A stretch of DNA of 5,126 nt from an uncultured Bacteroidota bacterium (lineage in GTDB: Bacteria; Bacteroidota; Bacteroidia; Flavobacteriales; Flavobacteriaceae): contig CAIXNQ010000177.1 of assembly GCA_903920835.1 (NCBI GenBank), positions 1 through 5,126 of the forward strand, written 5' to 3'. The notes beneath the pieces were generated by a model. It searched no databases. It saw only the letters and a list, made by a program, of their open reading frames with translations, and was not told the DNA's origin. Both the position numbers and the translations under genes were made by a program. Shown here piece by piece: positions 1 to 5,126 of the stretch (the first letter of the stretch is position 1; the number at the start of each line of letters is the position of its first letter).

Positions 1-18
1 AAACTCATAAAAAAATAA
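1..18 (+). CDS. Possible C-terminal tail of an upstream gene
   Basis: Frame 1 of the + strand reads K-L-I-K-K and then TAA at 16-18. A short basic ending such as KLIKK is typical of T9SS type A sorting domains in Flavobacteriia, and a terminator-like hairpin follows at 27-54. That order fits the end of a secreted protein gene reading in the same direction as the next gene. Five residues cannot prove a gene, so this is an inference from context. It could equally be non-coding A-rich sequence. Confidence 0.35.
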   Translation, partial: KLIKK

Positions 19-26
19 CTAACCCT

Positions 27-54
27 AAGGCAGCTGCAATTTTGCAGCTGCTTT
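27..54 (+). terminator. Hairpin, probable rho-independent terminator or leader hairpin
   Basis: GCAGCTGCA (30-38) pairs with TGCAGCTGC (43-51) around a 4-nt A/T loop. The stem can extend through G29-T52, A28-T53 and A27-T54. The tract after it (TTTACTATTT) is only moderately T-rich, so termination may be leaky. The hairpin probably ends an upstream transcript. It stops 15 nt before the ATG at 70, so it would lie inside the leader of the next gene if that gene is reached by read-through. Confidence 0.7.
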
Positions 55-69
55 ACTATTTAAAAAACT

Positions 70-1566
70 ATGAAAAATATTGTATTACTTATAGTAGCAT
101 TTTTTACTTTTTTAACTTGCCCAGCACAAGTAGGAGCATTAGACCCTGCCTTTGGGGTTAATGGCAACGCCATGCATATTTGTACTACTGACTATTTCGA
201 TTTTAATTCTATTCGATTGTCAGATAACAGCTATTTATTGTTCGGCAATCAGCTAAGTCATTACACTGCTGATGGCAATCTGGATTTAACTTATGGTGTC
301 AATGGCTATAAACCAATAATGATTCCAAATTTTGGAGGCTTTCCAAAACTGCAAGCTGATGGCAAAATAATATTGGCAGGCAACTCTAACTCGCCAGTAA
401 CCACTTGCGCTCTTGGTCGTATAGACATCAATGGTTCGCCAGACCCTAGTTTTGGCACCAATGGTAAAGCTACTTATACGGGTTTAGATAGTTTTCAATT
501 TATGGACATCTCTCCCGATCAAACAATTGTATCCTCAGCAGTTACTTCTGGCAATCAATTATTTAAAGTATATAAAGTCTTGCCCAACGGAAGTCTCGAT
601 ACTAGTTTTGGCACAAACGGCATTGTTGATACTAAAGTTTATCCTTCAGGGACAGATAATTATGTACTTGGTGGACTGAACGTGCAACAAGACGGCAAAA
701 TTGTTGTTTCGGGATATGTTACACATTATGATGTTGGTAGTTCTATAGCAACGTATGGAATGTTTGTGGTGCGCTATTTAGCAAACGGCAGTCTAGACCC
801 TACTTTTGGCACAAACGGAATTTCTATTTATTCTGACTATCTTTTTGGTTCAATTGTTCAAATCATTCAACCCGATGGTAAAATAGTGATTGCGGGTAGT
901 TCCTATACTGTCAATCCACTTGTCTTTTCAATTGACAGTATGAGATTTTTGCCTAATGGTGCTTTAGATACCACCTTTGGAAATAATGGATTTACGGCGG
1001 ATGCTTTGACCAATACTAATTCACTTGAAATAAATAATATCCTGTTACAACCAGACGGTAAAATTGTTTTGGTTGGCGGTAGTACTAATACTGATCAATT
1101 CTTAATTGCGCGCTACACCACAGCTGGTGTTTTAGACCCTAATTTTAACAACACAGGTTTTAATTTACTTCAAATTAATAACCTATCATTTAGTCACTAT
1201 CTTAATGTTTATTTACAACCTGACTTAAAGTTAGTAGCTATTGGCAATGGCTATAATAGCAGCACTAATCTTTACTCAACCGTTTTTTCTCGTTTCAACT
1301 CTGGTTTGTTGGAGGCAGAGGGGTTTAGTAAGAGTGAGGTGGGGGTTTACCCTAATCCTAGTGAAGGTATGGTGTATCTGGACAATAGCAATAGCAGTTT
1401 TAAAACCGTTCAGGTCTATAACAGCATCGGGCAATTGGTCAGCACCCAAACACTTGGGGTTGGTTCTAGTGTTAGCATCGACCTTAGTAGTTACAGCAAA
1501 GGGGTTTATTTATTGAACTTTCAAGGCGAAAAAGGGGGTAAGAGTTGTAAAGTGGTGAAGGAGTAG
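70..1566 (+). CDS. Secreted delta-60 repeat protein with T9SS type A sorting domain
   Basis: This 498-aa protein is probably exported by the Sec system, passed through the type IX secretion system, and anchored on or released from the cell surface. Residues 1-20 form a signal peptide: Lys2, a hydrophobic run to about residue 16, then C-P-A-Q with likely cleavage after Gln20. Seven LDPxFGxNG-type delta-60 motifs start near residues 24, 71, 124, 176, 242, 299 and 355. They alternate with beta-strand motifs of the form QPDGKIVxxG near 95, 206, 267, 327 and 383 (the last degenerate), with weaker versions near 51 and 148. The 50-60 residue period suggests a beta-propeller-like or solenoid fold. 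The C-terminal sorting domain covers about 423-498, with GVYPNP at 425-430, the IGQLV strand at 453-457, and SKGVYLL at 476-482. The ligand or substrate is unknown. The start was chosen because a signal peptide begins directly at this ATG, which follows the A-rich leader TAAAAAACT. Confidence 0.93.
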   Translation: MKNIVLLIVAFFTFLTCPAQVGALDPAFGVNGNAMHICTTDYFDFNSIRLSDNSYLLFGNQLSHYTADGNLDLTYGVNGYKPIMIPNFGGFPKLQADGKIILAGNSNSPVTTCALGRIDINGSPDPSFGTNGKATYTGLDSFQFMDISPDQTIVSSAVTSGNQLFKVYKVLPNGSLDTSFGTNGIVDTKVYPSGTDNYVLGGLNVQQDGKIVVSGYVTHYDVGSSIATYGMFVVRYLANGSLDPTFGTNGISIYSDYLFGSIVQIIQPDGKIVIAGSSYTVNPLVFSIDSMRFLPNGALDTTFGNNGFTADALTNTNSLEINNILLQPDGKIVLVGGSTNTDQFLIARYTTAGVLDPNFNNTGFNLLQINNLSFSHYLNVYLQPDLKLVAIGNGYNSSTNLYSTVFSRFNSGLLEAEGFSKSEVGVYPNPSEGMVYLDNSNSSFKTVQVYNSIGQLVSTQTLGVGSSVSIDLSSYSKGVYLLNFQGEKGGKSCKVVKE

Positions 1567-1649
1567 TTTTAGTTGTAAAAATGCTTAAAATTGCTTGTCT
1601 TTCAAACTTTGTGGAGCAAATGAGTATTAATACAATTGTGATTGAAACT

Positions 1650-1684
1650 AAAAACCCTTTCAGTTTATAACTAAAAGGGTTTTT
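1650..1684. terminator. Bidirectional rho-independent terminator between convergent genes
   Basis: AAAAACCCTTT (1650-1660) pairs perfectly with AAAGGGTTTTT (1674-1684). After one C-A mismatch the stem continues as AGTT (1662-1665) with AACT (1669-1672), closed by a 3-nt loop. Read on + it ends in a run of five T. Read on - the opposite arm also gives a run of five T. It lies 84 bases after the delta-60 gene stop and 40 bases after the end of the acyl-CoA dehydrogenase gene, so it can serve both. Confidence 0.85.
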
Positions 1685-1724
1685 GAATTTAATTAATTTT
1701 TGAAATAGGAATTCAAAATTAATT

Positions 1725-2903
1725 TTATTTGAATGCAGGAATTCCAGTAATATCAGCACCAGTAATCAACAAGTGAATATCGTGGGTTCCTTCATAAGTA
1801 ATTACAGATTCTAAATTCATGCTGTGGCGCATAATAGAATATTCACCGGTGATTCCCATTCCGCCTAGAATTTGACGGGCTTCTCTAGCAATATGAATTG
1901 CCATATCTACATTGTTTCTTTTTGCCATTGAAATTTGAGCCGTAGTAGCGCGCCCTTCATTTCTCAATACGCCAAGTCGCCAAGTGAGCAATTGCGCTTT
2001 AGTAATTTCGGTAATCATTTCGGCAAGTTTCTTTTGTTGCAATTGAGTTCCAGCAATCGGCTTGTCGAATTGAATTCGCTCTTTTGCATATCTTAAAGCA
2101 GTATCATAACAATCCATTGCAGCTCCAATGGCGCCCCACGCGATGCCGTAGCGTGCAGAGTCTAAACATTGCATTGGCGCTCCAAGACCCGACTTGCCCG
2201 GCATTAGATTTTCTTTAGGAACTTTAACGTTATCAAAAATAAGCTCACCAGTTGCAGATGCTCTCAGCGACCATTTATTGTGGGTTTCTGGTGTTGAAAA
2301 ACCTTCCATTCCGCGTTCAACAATCAATCCGTGGATACGTCCTGATTCATCTTTTGCCCAAACTACGGCGATGTCTGCAAAGGGAGCGTTCGAAATCCAC
2401 ATTTTGGCACCGTTCAATAAATAATGATCGCCCATGTCTTTAAAATTGGTAATCATTCCACTCGGATTTGACCCAAAGTCAGGTTCTGTTAGTCCGAAAC
2501 AACCCATAAATTCGCCTGTGGCTAACTTTGGCAAATATTTTTTACGTTGCTCTTCTGTTCCAAATTTCCAAATTGGATACATCACTAATGACGATTGAAC
2601 AGATGAAGTCGAGCGAACGCCCGAATCGCCACGTTCTATTTCTTGCATGATCAAACCATAAGAAATTTGATCCAAACCAGCACCGCCATATTCTTCGGGA
2701 ATGTAAGGGCCAAAACCACCAATCTCGCCAAGACCTTTAATAATTTGTTTAGGAAATTCGGCGCGTTGCGCATAATCTTCAATGATTGGGGAAACTTCGC
2801 GCTTAACCCAAGCTCGAGCAGAATCTCTAACCAATTTATGTTCTTCGGTCAGTAAATCGTCTAGCAAGTAGTAATCTGGTGATTGAAATAAATCTGGTTT
2901 CAT
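1725..2903 (-). CDS. gcdH: Acyl-CoA dehydrogenase, glutaryl-CoA dehydrogenase type
   Basis: This is a complete 392-aa FAD flavoenzyme, the usual length for bacterial glutaryl-CoA dehydrogenases. That enzyme oxidises and decarboxylates glutaryl-CoA to crotonyl-CoA in lysine and tryptophan breakdown, passing electrons to ETF in the cytoplasm. The N-terminal helical domain is about 15-130. The middle beta domain includes the GCFGLTEPDFGSNPSGM signature (134-150). The C-terminal helical domain carries ERIQFDKPI (275-283) and QILGGMGITGEY (344-355). Glu371 in the TYEGTHDIH motif (369-377) is the expected catalytic base. Residues that mark the decarboxylating glutaryl-CoA enzymes are present: Glu90, Arg97, Ser98, Ser101 and Tyr370, in the contexts EIERGDSGVRS and SVQSSLVMYPI. 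I placed the start at 2903 rather than at the in-frame ATG at 3023: family similarity begins at MKPDLFQSPDYY, the leader before 2903 is A-rich, and the extra 40 residues would cover promoter-like sequence. Substrate choice is inferred, so a related short-chain acyl-CoA dehydrogenase remains possible. Confidence 0.92.
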   Translation of the reverse strand: MKPDLFQSPDYYLLDDLLTEEHKLVRDSARAWVKREVSPIIEDYAQRAEFPKQIIKGLGEIGGFGPYIPEEYGGAGLDQISYGLIMQEIERGDSGVRSTSSVQSSLVMYPIWKFGTEEQRKKYLPKLATGEFMGCFGLTEPDFGSNPSGMITNFKDMGDHYLLNGAKMWISNAPFADIAVVWAKDESGRIHGLIVERGMEGFSTPETHNKWSLRASATGELIFDNVKVPKENLMPGKSGLGAPMQCLDSARYGIAWGAIGAAMDCYDTALRYAKERIQFDKPIAGTQLQQKKLAEMITEITKAQLLTWRLGVLRNEGRATTAQISMAKRNNVDMAIHIAREARQILGGMGITGEYSIMRHSMNLESVITYEGTHDIHLLITGADITGIPAFK

Positions 2904-2957
2904 ATTTTTATTTTTTATTGTAGTTTGAAAATGAATCTTTTTTATTAAAATTGTTCG

Positions 2958-2988
2958 CAAATTTACTGAAAGAAATGTAACAAATCTA
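2958..2988 (-). promoter_or_regulatory. Candidate Bacteroidota promoter(s) for the acyl-CoA dehydrogenase
   Basis: Read on the - strand, TAAATTTG (2965 to 2958) and TAGATTTG (2988 to 2981) both match the Bacteroidota -7 consensus TAnnTTTG. The proximal box would start transcription near 2950, giving a leader of about 47 nt before the ATG at 2903. The TTTG of the distal box lies 15 nt upstream of the proximal box, a little close for a -33 element. I see no TTG at ideal spacing before the distal box. Both boxes lie downstream of the alternative ATG at 3023, which supports the shorter protein. Confidence 0.5.
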
Positions 2989-3132
2989 CTAACGATTGTT
3001 ATAATTTTTAACCTTACAACCATTTCAATTATTAATTTATGTTTTTAATAAAATTATACTATTCATACTTTGATTAATTTAATATTTAGATATGTTTTCA
3101 AAACACTTCTTTTCAAACCAATTAATTCAAAC

Positions 3133-3140
3133 TACTTTTG
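3133..3140 (+). promoter_or_regulatory. Candidate -7 promoter box for the CvpA-family gene
   Basis: TACTTTTG matches TAnnTTTG and lies 25 nt before the ATG at 3166, so transcription would begin about 18 nt before the start codon. No TTG -33 element is visible at the usual distance upstream in this AT-rich stretch, so the call rests on one short box. Confidence 0.35.
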
Positions 3141-3165
3141 AAATCCAATTAACAACCTTAATTTT

Positions 3166-3675
3166 ATGATTTCAATAGATATAGTTTTTTGTTGCTTTTT
3201 TGTTTACGGGCTTTATAAAGGCTATCGAAATGGCTTTTTTATAGAACTCGCCTCATTATTTTCGTTTATTGTTGGGGTTTATGCTGCAATTAAGTGTTCA
3301 AGTTATGTTCGAAATTATCTTTCACAACAAGTGAGTTGGTCGCCGAAAATAATTCAAATAGCCGCATTTTTGCTGACATTTACAGGAGTGTTGATTGCTA
3401 TTTATTTTCTAGCAAAAGTATTTACAAAAATTGCCGATTTCGCTTTTCTTGGTTGGCTCAACCGATTTGTCGGAGCAATAATAGGACTAATAAGAATGTT
3501 TTTGTTTTTGAGTGTGTTTTTAAGCATTTCAAATAAAATTACTTCAGAATTCATTCCAAAAACAATCCAAAAACAATCGGTTTTTTACAGACCGATTCTG
3601 AAGGTTTCGAAAATTATTTTTCCTGTTTTAGAACACAGTTTTGAAGAATTAAAAAGCAAGATTAATGTTTTGTAA
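3166..3675 (+). CDS. CvpA family inner-membrane protein
   Basis: This 169-aa protein has the four-segment hydrophobic pattern of the CvpA (colicin V production) family, at the family's usual size. Membrane segments are roughly residues 4-19, 24-43, 61-85 and 99-121. Typical family sequence is present: G-L-Y-K-G-Y-R-N-G-F after the first segment, and LNRFVGAIIGLIR (98-110) at the start of the last one. The tail (124-169) is polar and basic and should lie outside the membrane. In E. coli, CvpA is linked to colicin V export and envelope stress tolerance; the molecular activity in Bacteroidota is not known. The gene stands alone: divergent from the acyl-CoA dehydrogenase, and followed by a palindromic repeat rather than a conventional terminator. 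The start ATG follows an AT-rich leader without a Shine-Dalgarno sequence and begins directly at the first membrane segment. Confidence 0.87.
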   Translation: MISIDIVFCCFFVYGLYKGYRNGFFIELASLFSFIVGVYAAIKCSSYVRNYLSQQVSWSPKIIQIAAFLLTFTGVLIAIYFLAKVFTKIADFAFLGWLNRFVGAIIGLIRMFLFLSVFLSISNKITSEFIPKTIQKQSVFYRPILKVSKIIFPVLEHSFEELKSKINVL

Positions 3676-3716
3676 GCATCAAAAACGAAAGCTACAATGA
3701 CCTCAAAAAACAGTTA

Positions 3717-3899
3717 AAACCTGAGTTCGATTATTCTTTTATTATGATATTAACCACATAGAAACATAGGTTTTTGATTGTTCATTAAGGCGTAAGGCTA
3801 AATTTAAGTAAACATAGCTATGTGGAAAATGTAATTTTCAATAAAAAACATTTTTCTATGAATCTGTGTGGTTTAATATTAACAATCGAACTGAGGTTT
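3717..3899. repeat. Long imperfect palindromic element (MITE-like or structured repeat)
   Basis: Two nested inverted-repeat arms are visible. The outer pair is AAACCTGAGTTCGATT (3717-3732) against AATCGAACTGAGGTTT (3884-3899), with one mismatch in 16. The inner pair is 3747-3769 against 3856-3879, containing ATATTAACCACATAG on the left and GTGTGGTTTAATAT on the right, with a few mismatches and a one-base gap. Between them lie the perfect palindrome ACATAGCTATGT (3812-3823) and a small stem AAAATGT (3826-3832) with ACATTTT (3848-3854). CTATGTGG at 3818-3825 can also pair with CCACATAG at 3754-3761, so alternative folds exist. No ORF and no clear target-site duplication is seen. From general memory, similar palindromes recur between genes in Flavobacterium; copy number cannot be judged here. 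Confidence 0.72.
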
Positions 3900-3950
3900 A
3901 AAAATATTTTGATTTCGGTGTATCTAACATTCAAGTTCTAAAAACTTTTT

Positions 3951-4008
3951 CCGCAAATTTGCAATTTTTTTTACGTTTATAAGGACGTTTAAATTTGTGA
4001 ATTTGCGG
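3951..4008. repeat. Second palindromic intergenic element with CCGCAAATT ends
   Basis: CCGCAAATT (3951-3959) is the exact reverse complement of AATTTGCGG (4000-4008). Pairing continues inward imperfectly to ACG (3973-3975) and CGT (3986-3988), giving arms of about 23-25 nt around a 10-nt loop. The loop region also contains a direct repeat of ACGTTTA (3973-3979 and 3985-3991). This looks like the short palindromic repeats common between flavobacterial genes. It may help end transcription, but it lacks a clean T-run. Confidence 0.68.
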
Positions 4009-4111
4009 TTTAATTTTTAAATATTTTAAATTATTAATATCTCAAATAAAATTTATGGACTTTCTGTTCGTAATGGTTTGGTTGCTTTAATTACATTCAC
4101 CACTTGATAAC

Positions 4112-4138
4112 AAAAAAAAATCCCGATGGCTCGGGATT
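4112..4138 (-). terminator. Strong rho-independent terminator of the PpiD-like gene
   Basis: On the - strand, AATCCCGA (4138 to 4131) pairs perfectly with TCGGGATT (4126 to 4119) around a GCCA loop. The descending arm runs into nine consecutive T (4120 to 4112). It lies 25 bases after the stop codon of the - strand isomerase gene. On the + strand the hairpin is followed only by a mixed T-rich tract, so it mainly acts on -. Confidence 0.92.
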
Positions 4139-4163
4139 TCTATTTTGTAAAAAATTAATTGGT

Positions 4164-5030
4164 TTAGTAATTAAATTTTGATCTGTTGTCTTCAATTGTT
4201 GCATCAGCTTTTAGCGTTGGCAAAGCACTGTTGGCTTTTCCGCTGTTTACTCCTTTAAGTTTTGCTAAATAAGGAGCATAATCAGTAATTGCAGGAGCTT
4301 TAGTCACCACTTTTGGCTTGATAATATATACACCAGAAGTTCCTTCTATCGGAGCAGATATTTTATTTAATCCACAACCGAATGCTACACCAACAACTTT
4401 TAATTCTTGACCAGCATTAGGCAAGACACCATTTTCCATAGTTAAATCAGTTGCTGTTTGAACAGTTGTTGCGTTTGCAGTTGCTATTGCTTCAAGTGAA
4501 GCACCTTTTAATTTTGCTTTTAGTTTCTCTGCTTTTTTCTTGTTTCTAAGAATTGGCTCAATTCCTGGTCGAGCATCTTCAATTGGAGTTAAACCAGCAG
4601 GATTTACTTTTTTTACTTTGGCAATCACTTGACCAAGATTAGCAATTTCAAATCTTTTAACGTCTCCAACTTTAGTTTCATTGTTAAAAGCCCATCTAAC
4701 AATTGTTCTTTGTGGTCCTAATCCGCCAACGTTTTCTTCTAATGCTTTGAATTTTGCAGGAGGCGCAACAGTAAGTTTCATTTTTTTAGCAACATCTTCA
4801 AATGGTTTTGTGTTAGCATCCATTTCAAATTTTGTAGCTTGAGTATAGATATTGTCTGTTGTCTTTTCAGAAGCTTCAATTTTACGAGCAATAGTTGCTA
4901 ATCGAACACCGTCTTGTTTGTCAGTTACTTTTATGATATGAAAACCGAAATCAGTCTCTACTAATCCAATTTTTCCAACAGGGTTTGAAAAAACAAAATC
5001 ATTAAATGGTTTCACCATACTTCCTTGTTG
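4164..5030 (-). CDS. ppiD: PpiD-like peptidyl-prolyl isomerase, C-terminal part only (5' end replaced)
   Basis: About 288 residues of a membrane-anchored periplasmic folding factor (parvulin-type PPIase/SurA family) are present; flavobacterial PpiD proteins are about 700 aa. Numbering from the Met at 5018, residues 1-35 are the end of the parvulin domain, with MVKPFNDFVF and the closing strand FGFHIIKVT (24-32). Residues 36-284 form the lysine- and alanine-rich C-terminal region, ending in IEDNRSKFNY, a tail typical of the family. The Met at 5018 is not the true start. Four more family-like codons (Q-Q-G-S) precede it, and then the sequence departs from the family and meets TAG at 5034-5036. 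The N-terminal anchor, SurA-like domain and most of the parvulin domain are therefore absent. The break coincides with the start of LINE-1-like sequence, so it is most likely an assembly or library chimera rather than a natural truncation. Confidence 0.82.
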   Translation of the reverse strand, partial: QQGSMVKPFNDFVFSNPVGKIGLVETDFGFHIIKVTDKQDGVRLATIARKIEASEKTTDNIYTQATKFEMDANTKPFEDVAKKMKLTVAPPAKFKALEENVGGLGPQRTIVRWAFNNETKVGDVKRFEIANLGQVIAKVKKVNPAGLTPIEDARPGIEPILRNKKKAEKLKAKLKGASLEAIATANATTVQTATDLTMENGVLPNAGQELKVVGVAFGCGLNKISAPIEGTSGVYIIKPKVVTKAPAITDYAPYLAKLKGVNSGKANSALPTLKADATIEDNRSKFNY

Positions 5031-5126
5031 GACCTAGAAATTATCATGCTAAGTGAAGTCAGTCAGACAATGAGACACCAACATCAAATGCTTTCACTGA
5101 CATGTGGAATCTGAAAAAAGAACACA
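5031..5126 (+). mobile_element. Mammalian LINE-1 (L1) 3'-region fragment, chimeric or contaminant sequence
   Basis: The sequence changes character here. Successive stretches match, from memory, the 3' region of mammalian L1 elements: GGACCTAGAAATTATCAT (5030-5047), AAGTGAAGTCAGTCAGAC (5051-5068), AATGAGACACCAACATCA (5069-5086) and ATGTGGAATCTGAAAAAA (5102-5119). The wording is closest to the version I recall from pig and other even-toed ungulates, though the species is only a guess. It codes for nothing in this window and interrupts the PpiD-like frame. A bacterium would not be expected to carry it, so it points to host DNA joined to bacterial DNA during library preparation or assembly. Confidence 0.8.

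Larger units (their letters stand above)
3676..4111. other. Gene-free intergenic stretch holding two palindromic elements
   Basis: I find no plausible coding sequence here. The stretch contains the two imperfect palindromes listed separately (3717-3899 and 3951-4008) with AT-rich spacers. The part from 4009 to 4111 is plain AT-rich sequence in which I see nothing specific. No conventional hairpin-plus-T-run terminator is seen just after the CvpA stop at 3675, so the first palindrome may end that transcript. Confidence 0.7.

Noticed and set aside
109..129. Lipoprotein signal (Cys17 in FLTC) in the delta-60 protein
   Set aside because: Thr precedes the Cys where a lipobox needs Gly, Ala or Ser, and cleavage after P-A-Q fits an ordinary signal peptide followed at once by the first repeat.
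1311..1345. G-quadruplex in the G-rich sorting-domain DNA
   Set aside because: The G-runs are mostly two to five bases long at irregular spacing, without four clear GGG tracts in a short span; coding bias explains them better.
1580..1669. A 29-codon + strand ORF after the delta-60 gene (ATG at 1580)
   Set aside because: It runs through the bidirectional terminator stem, has no ribosome-binding context and resembles no family; the overlap with the hairpin makes translation unlikely.
1484..1759. - strand ORF of 91 aa overlapping the ends of both convergent genes
   Set aside because: It overlaps the coding ends of the delta-60 and dehydrogenase genes and the terminator between them, and its product shows no recognisable domain; it is a shadow frame.
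2194..2855. Three + strand ORFs of 63-76 aa opposite the dehydrogenase gene
   Set aside because: They are antisense shadows of a well-conserved enzyme gene and have no leader or domain support.
3897..4028. AT-rich similarity (AAATATTTT) on both sides of the second palindrome as possible target duplications
   Set aside because: Such A/T strings occur by chance in this low-GC spacer and are not placed directly against the palindrome ends.
3676..4111. CRISPR array or riboswitch in the large intergenic gap
   Set aside because: The repeats are inverted pairs, not regularly spaced direct repeats. No downstream gene is oriented so that a riboswitch here could control it, because the gap lies between convergent genes.
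5031..5126. Natural bacterial insertion element or novel cassette interrupting ppiD
   Set aside because: Several consecutive stretches match the remembered mammalian L1 3' region closely, and no bacterial transposase, terminal repeat or duplication is seen at the joint; a chimera explains it more simply.

Overview
The window is low-GC DNA from a member of the Bacteroidota, most likely a Flavobacterium-like Flavobacteriaceae species. Four things point that way: a secreted delta-60-repeat protein with a type IX secretion (Por/T9SS) C-terminal sorting domain, A-rich leaders without a Shine-Dalgarno sequence, TAnnTTTG promoter boxes, and a PpiD-type isomerase whose C-terminus reads like the flavobacterial family. 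The last ~96 bases are not bacterial. They read as a piece of mammalian LINE-1 retrotransposon joined inside the PpiD gene, so the contig is probably chimeric, from host-associated or host-contaminated material.

Layout, left to right. Bases 1-18 may be the last codons of an upstream + strand gene, followed by a GC-rich hairpin (27-54) that ends only 15 nt before the next start codon. At 70-1566 (+) lies a 498-aa secreted protein with seven delta-60 repeats and a T9SS type A sorting domain. A bidirectional hairpin terminator (1650-1684) separates it from a convergent 392-aa acyl-CoA dehydrogenase (1725-2903, -) that closely resembles glutaryl-CoA dehydrogenase. A 262-bp divergent intergenic region carries candidate Bacteroidota -7 boxes for both directions. 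Next is a 169-aa CvpA-family inner-membrane protein (3166-3675, +).

The 488 bases from 3676 to 4163 contain no gene. They hold two consecutive imperfect palindromic elements (about 183 and 58 bp), unrelated to each other in sequence, and then a strong terminator for the - strand gene. The final gene (4164 to about 5030, -) is the C-terminal part of a PpiD-like periplasmic peptidyl-prolyl isomerase. Its 5' portion is replaced by LINE-1-like sequence from about 5028-5031, and the reading frame meets a stop at 5034-5036.

The genes do not form one pathway. They are separate transcription units: surface secretion, acyl-CoA catabolism, a membrane protein and periplasmic folding. I found no evidence of a new defence, mobile or biosynthetic system. 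The points most worth a second look are the mammalian junction, the two palindromic intergenic elements, and the hairpin placed just before the delta-60 gene.
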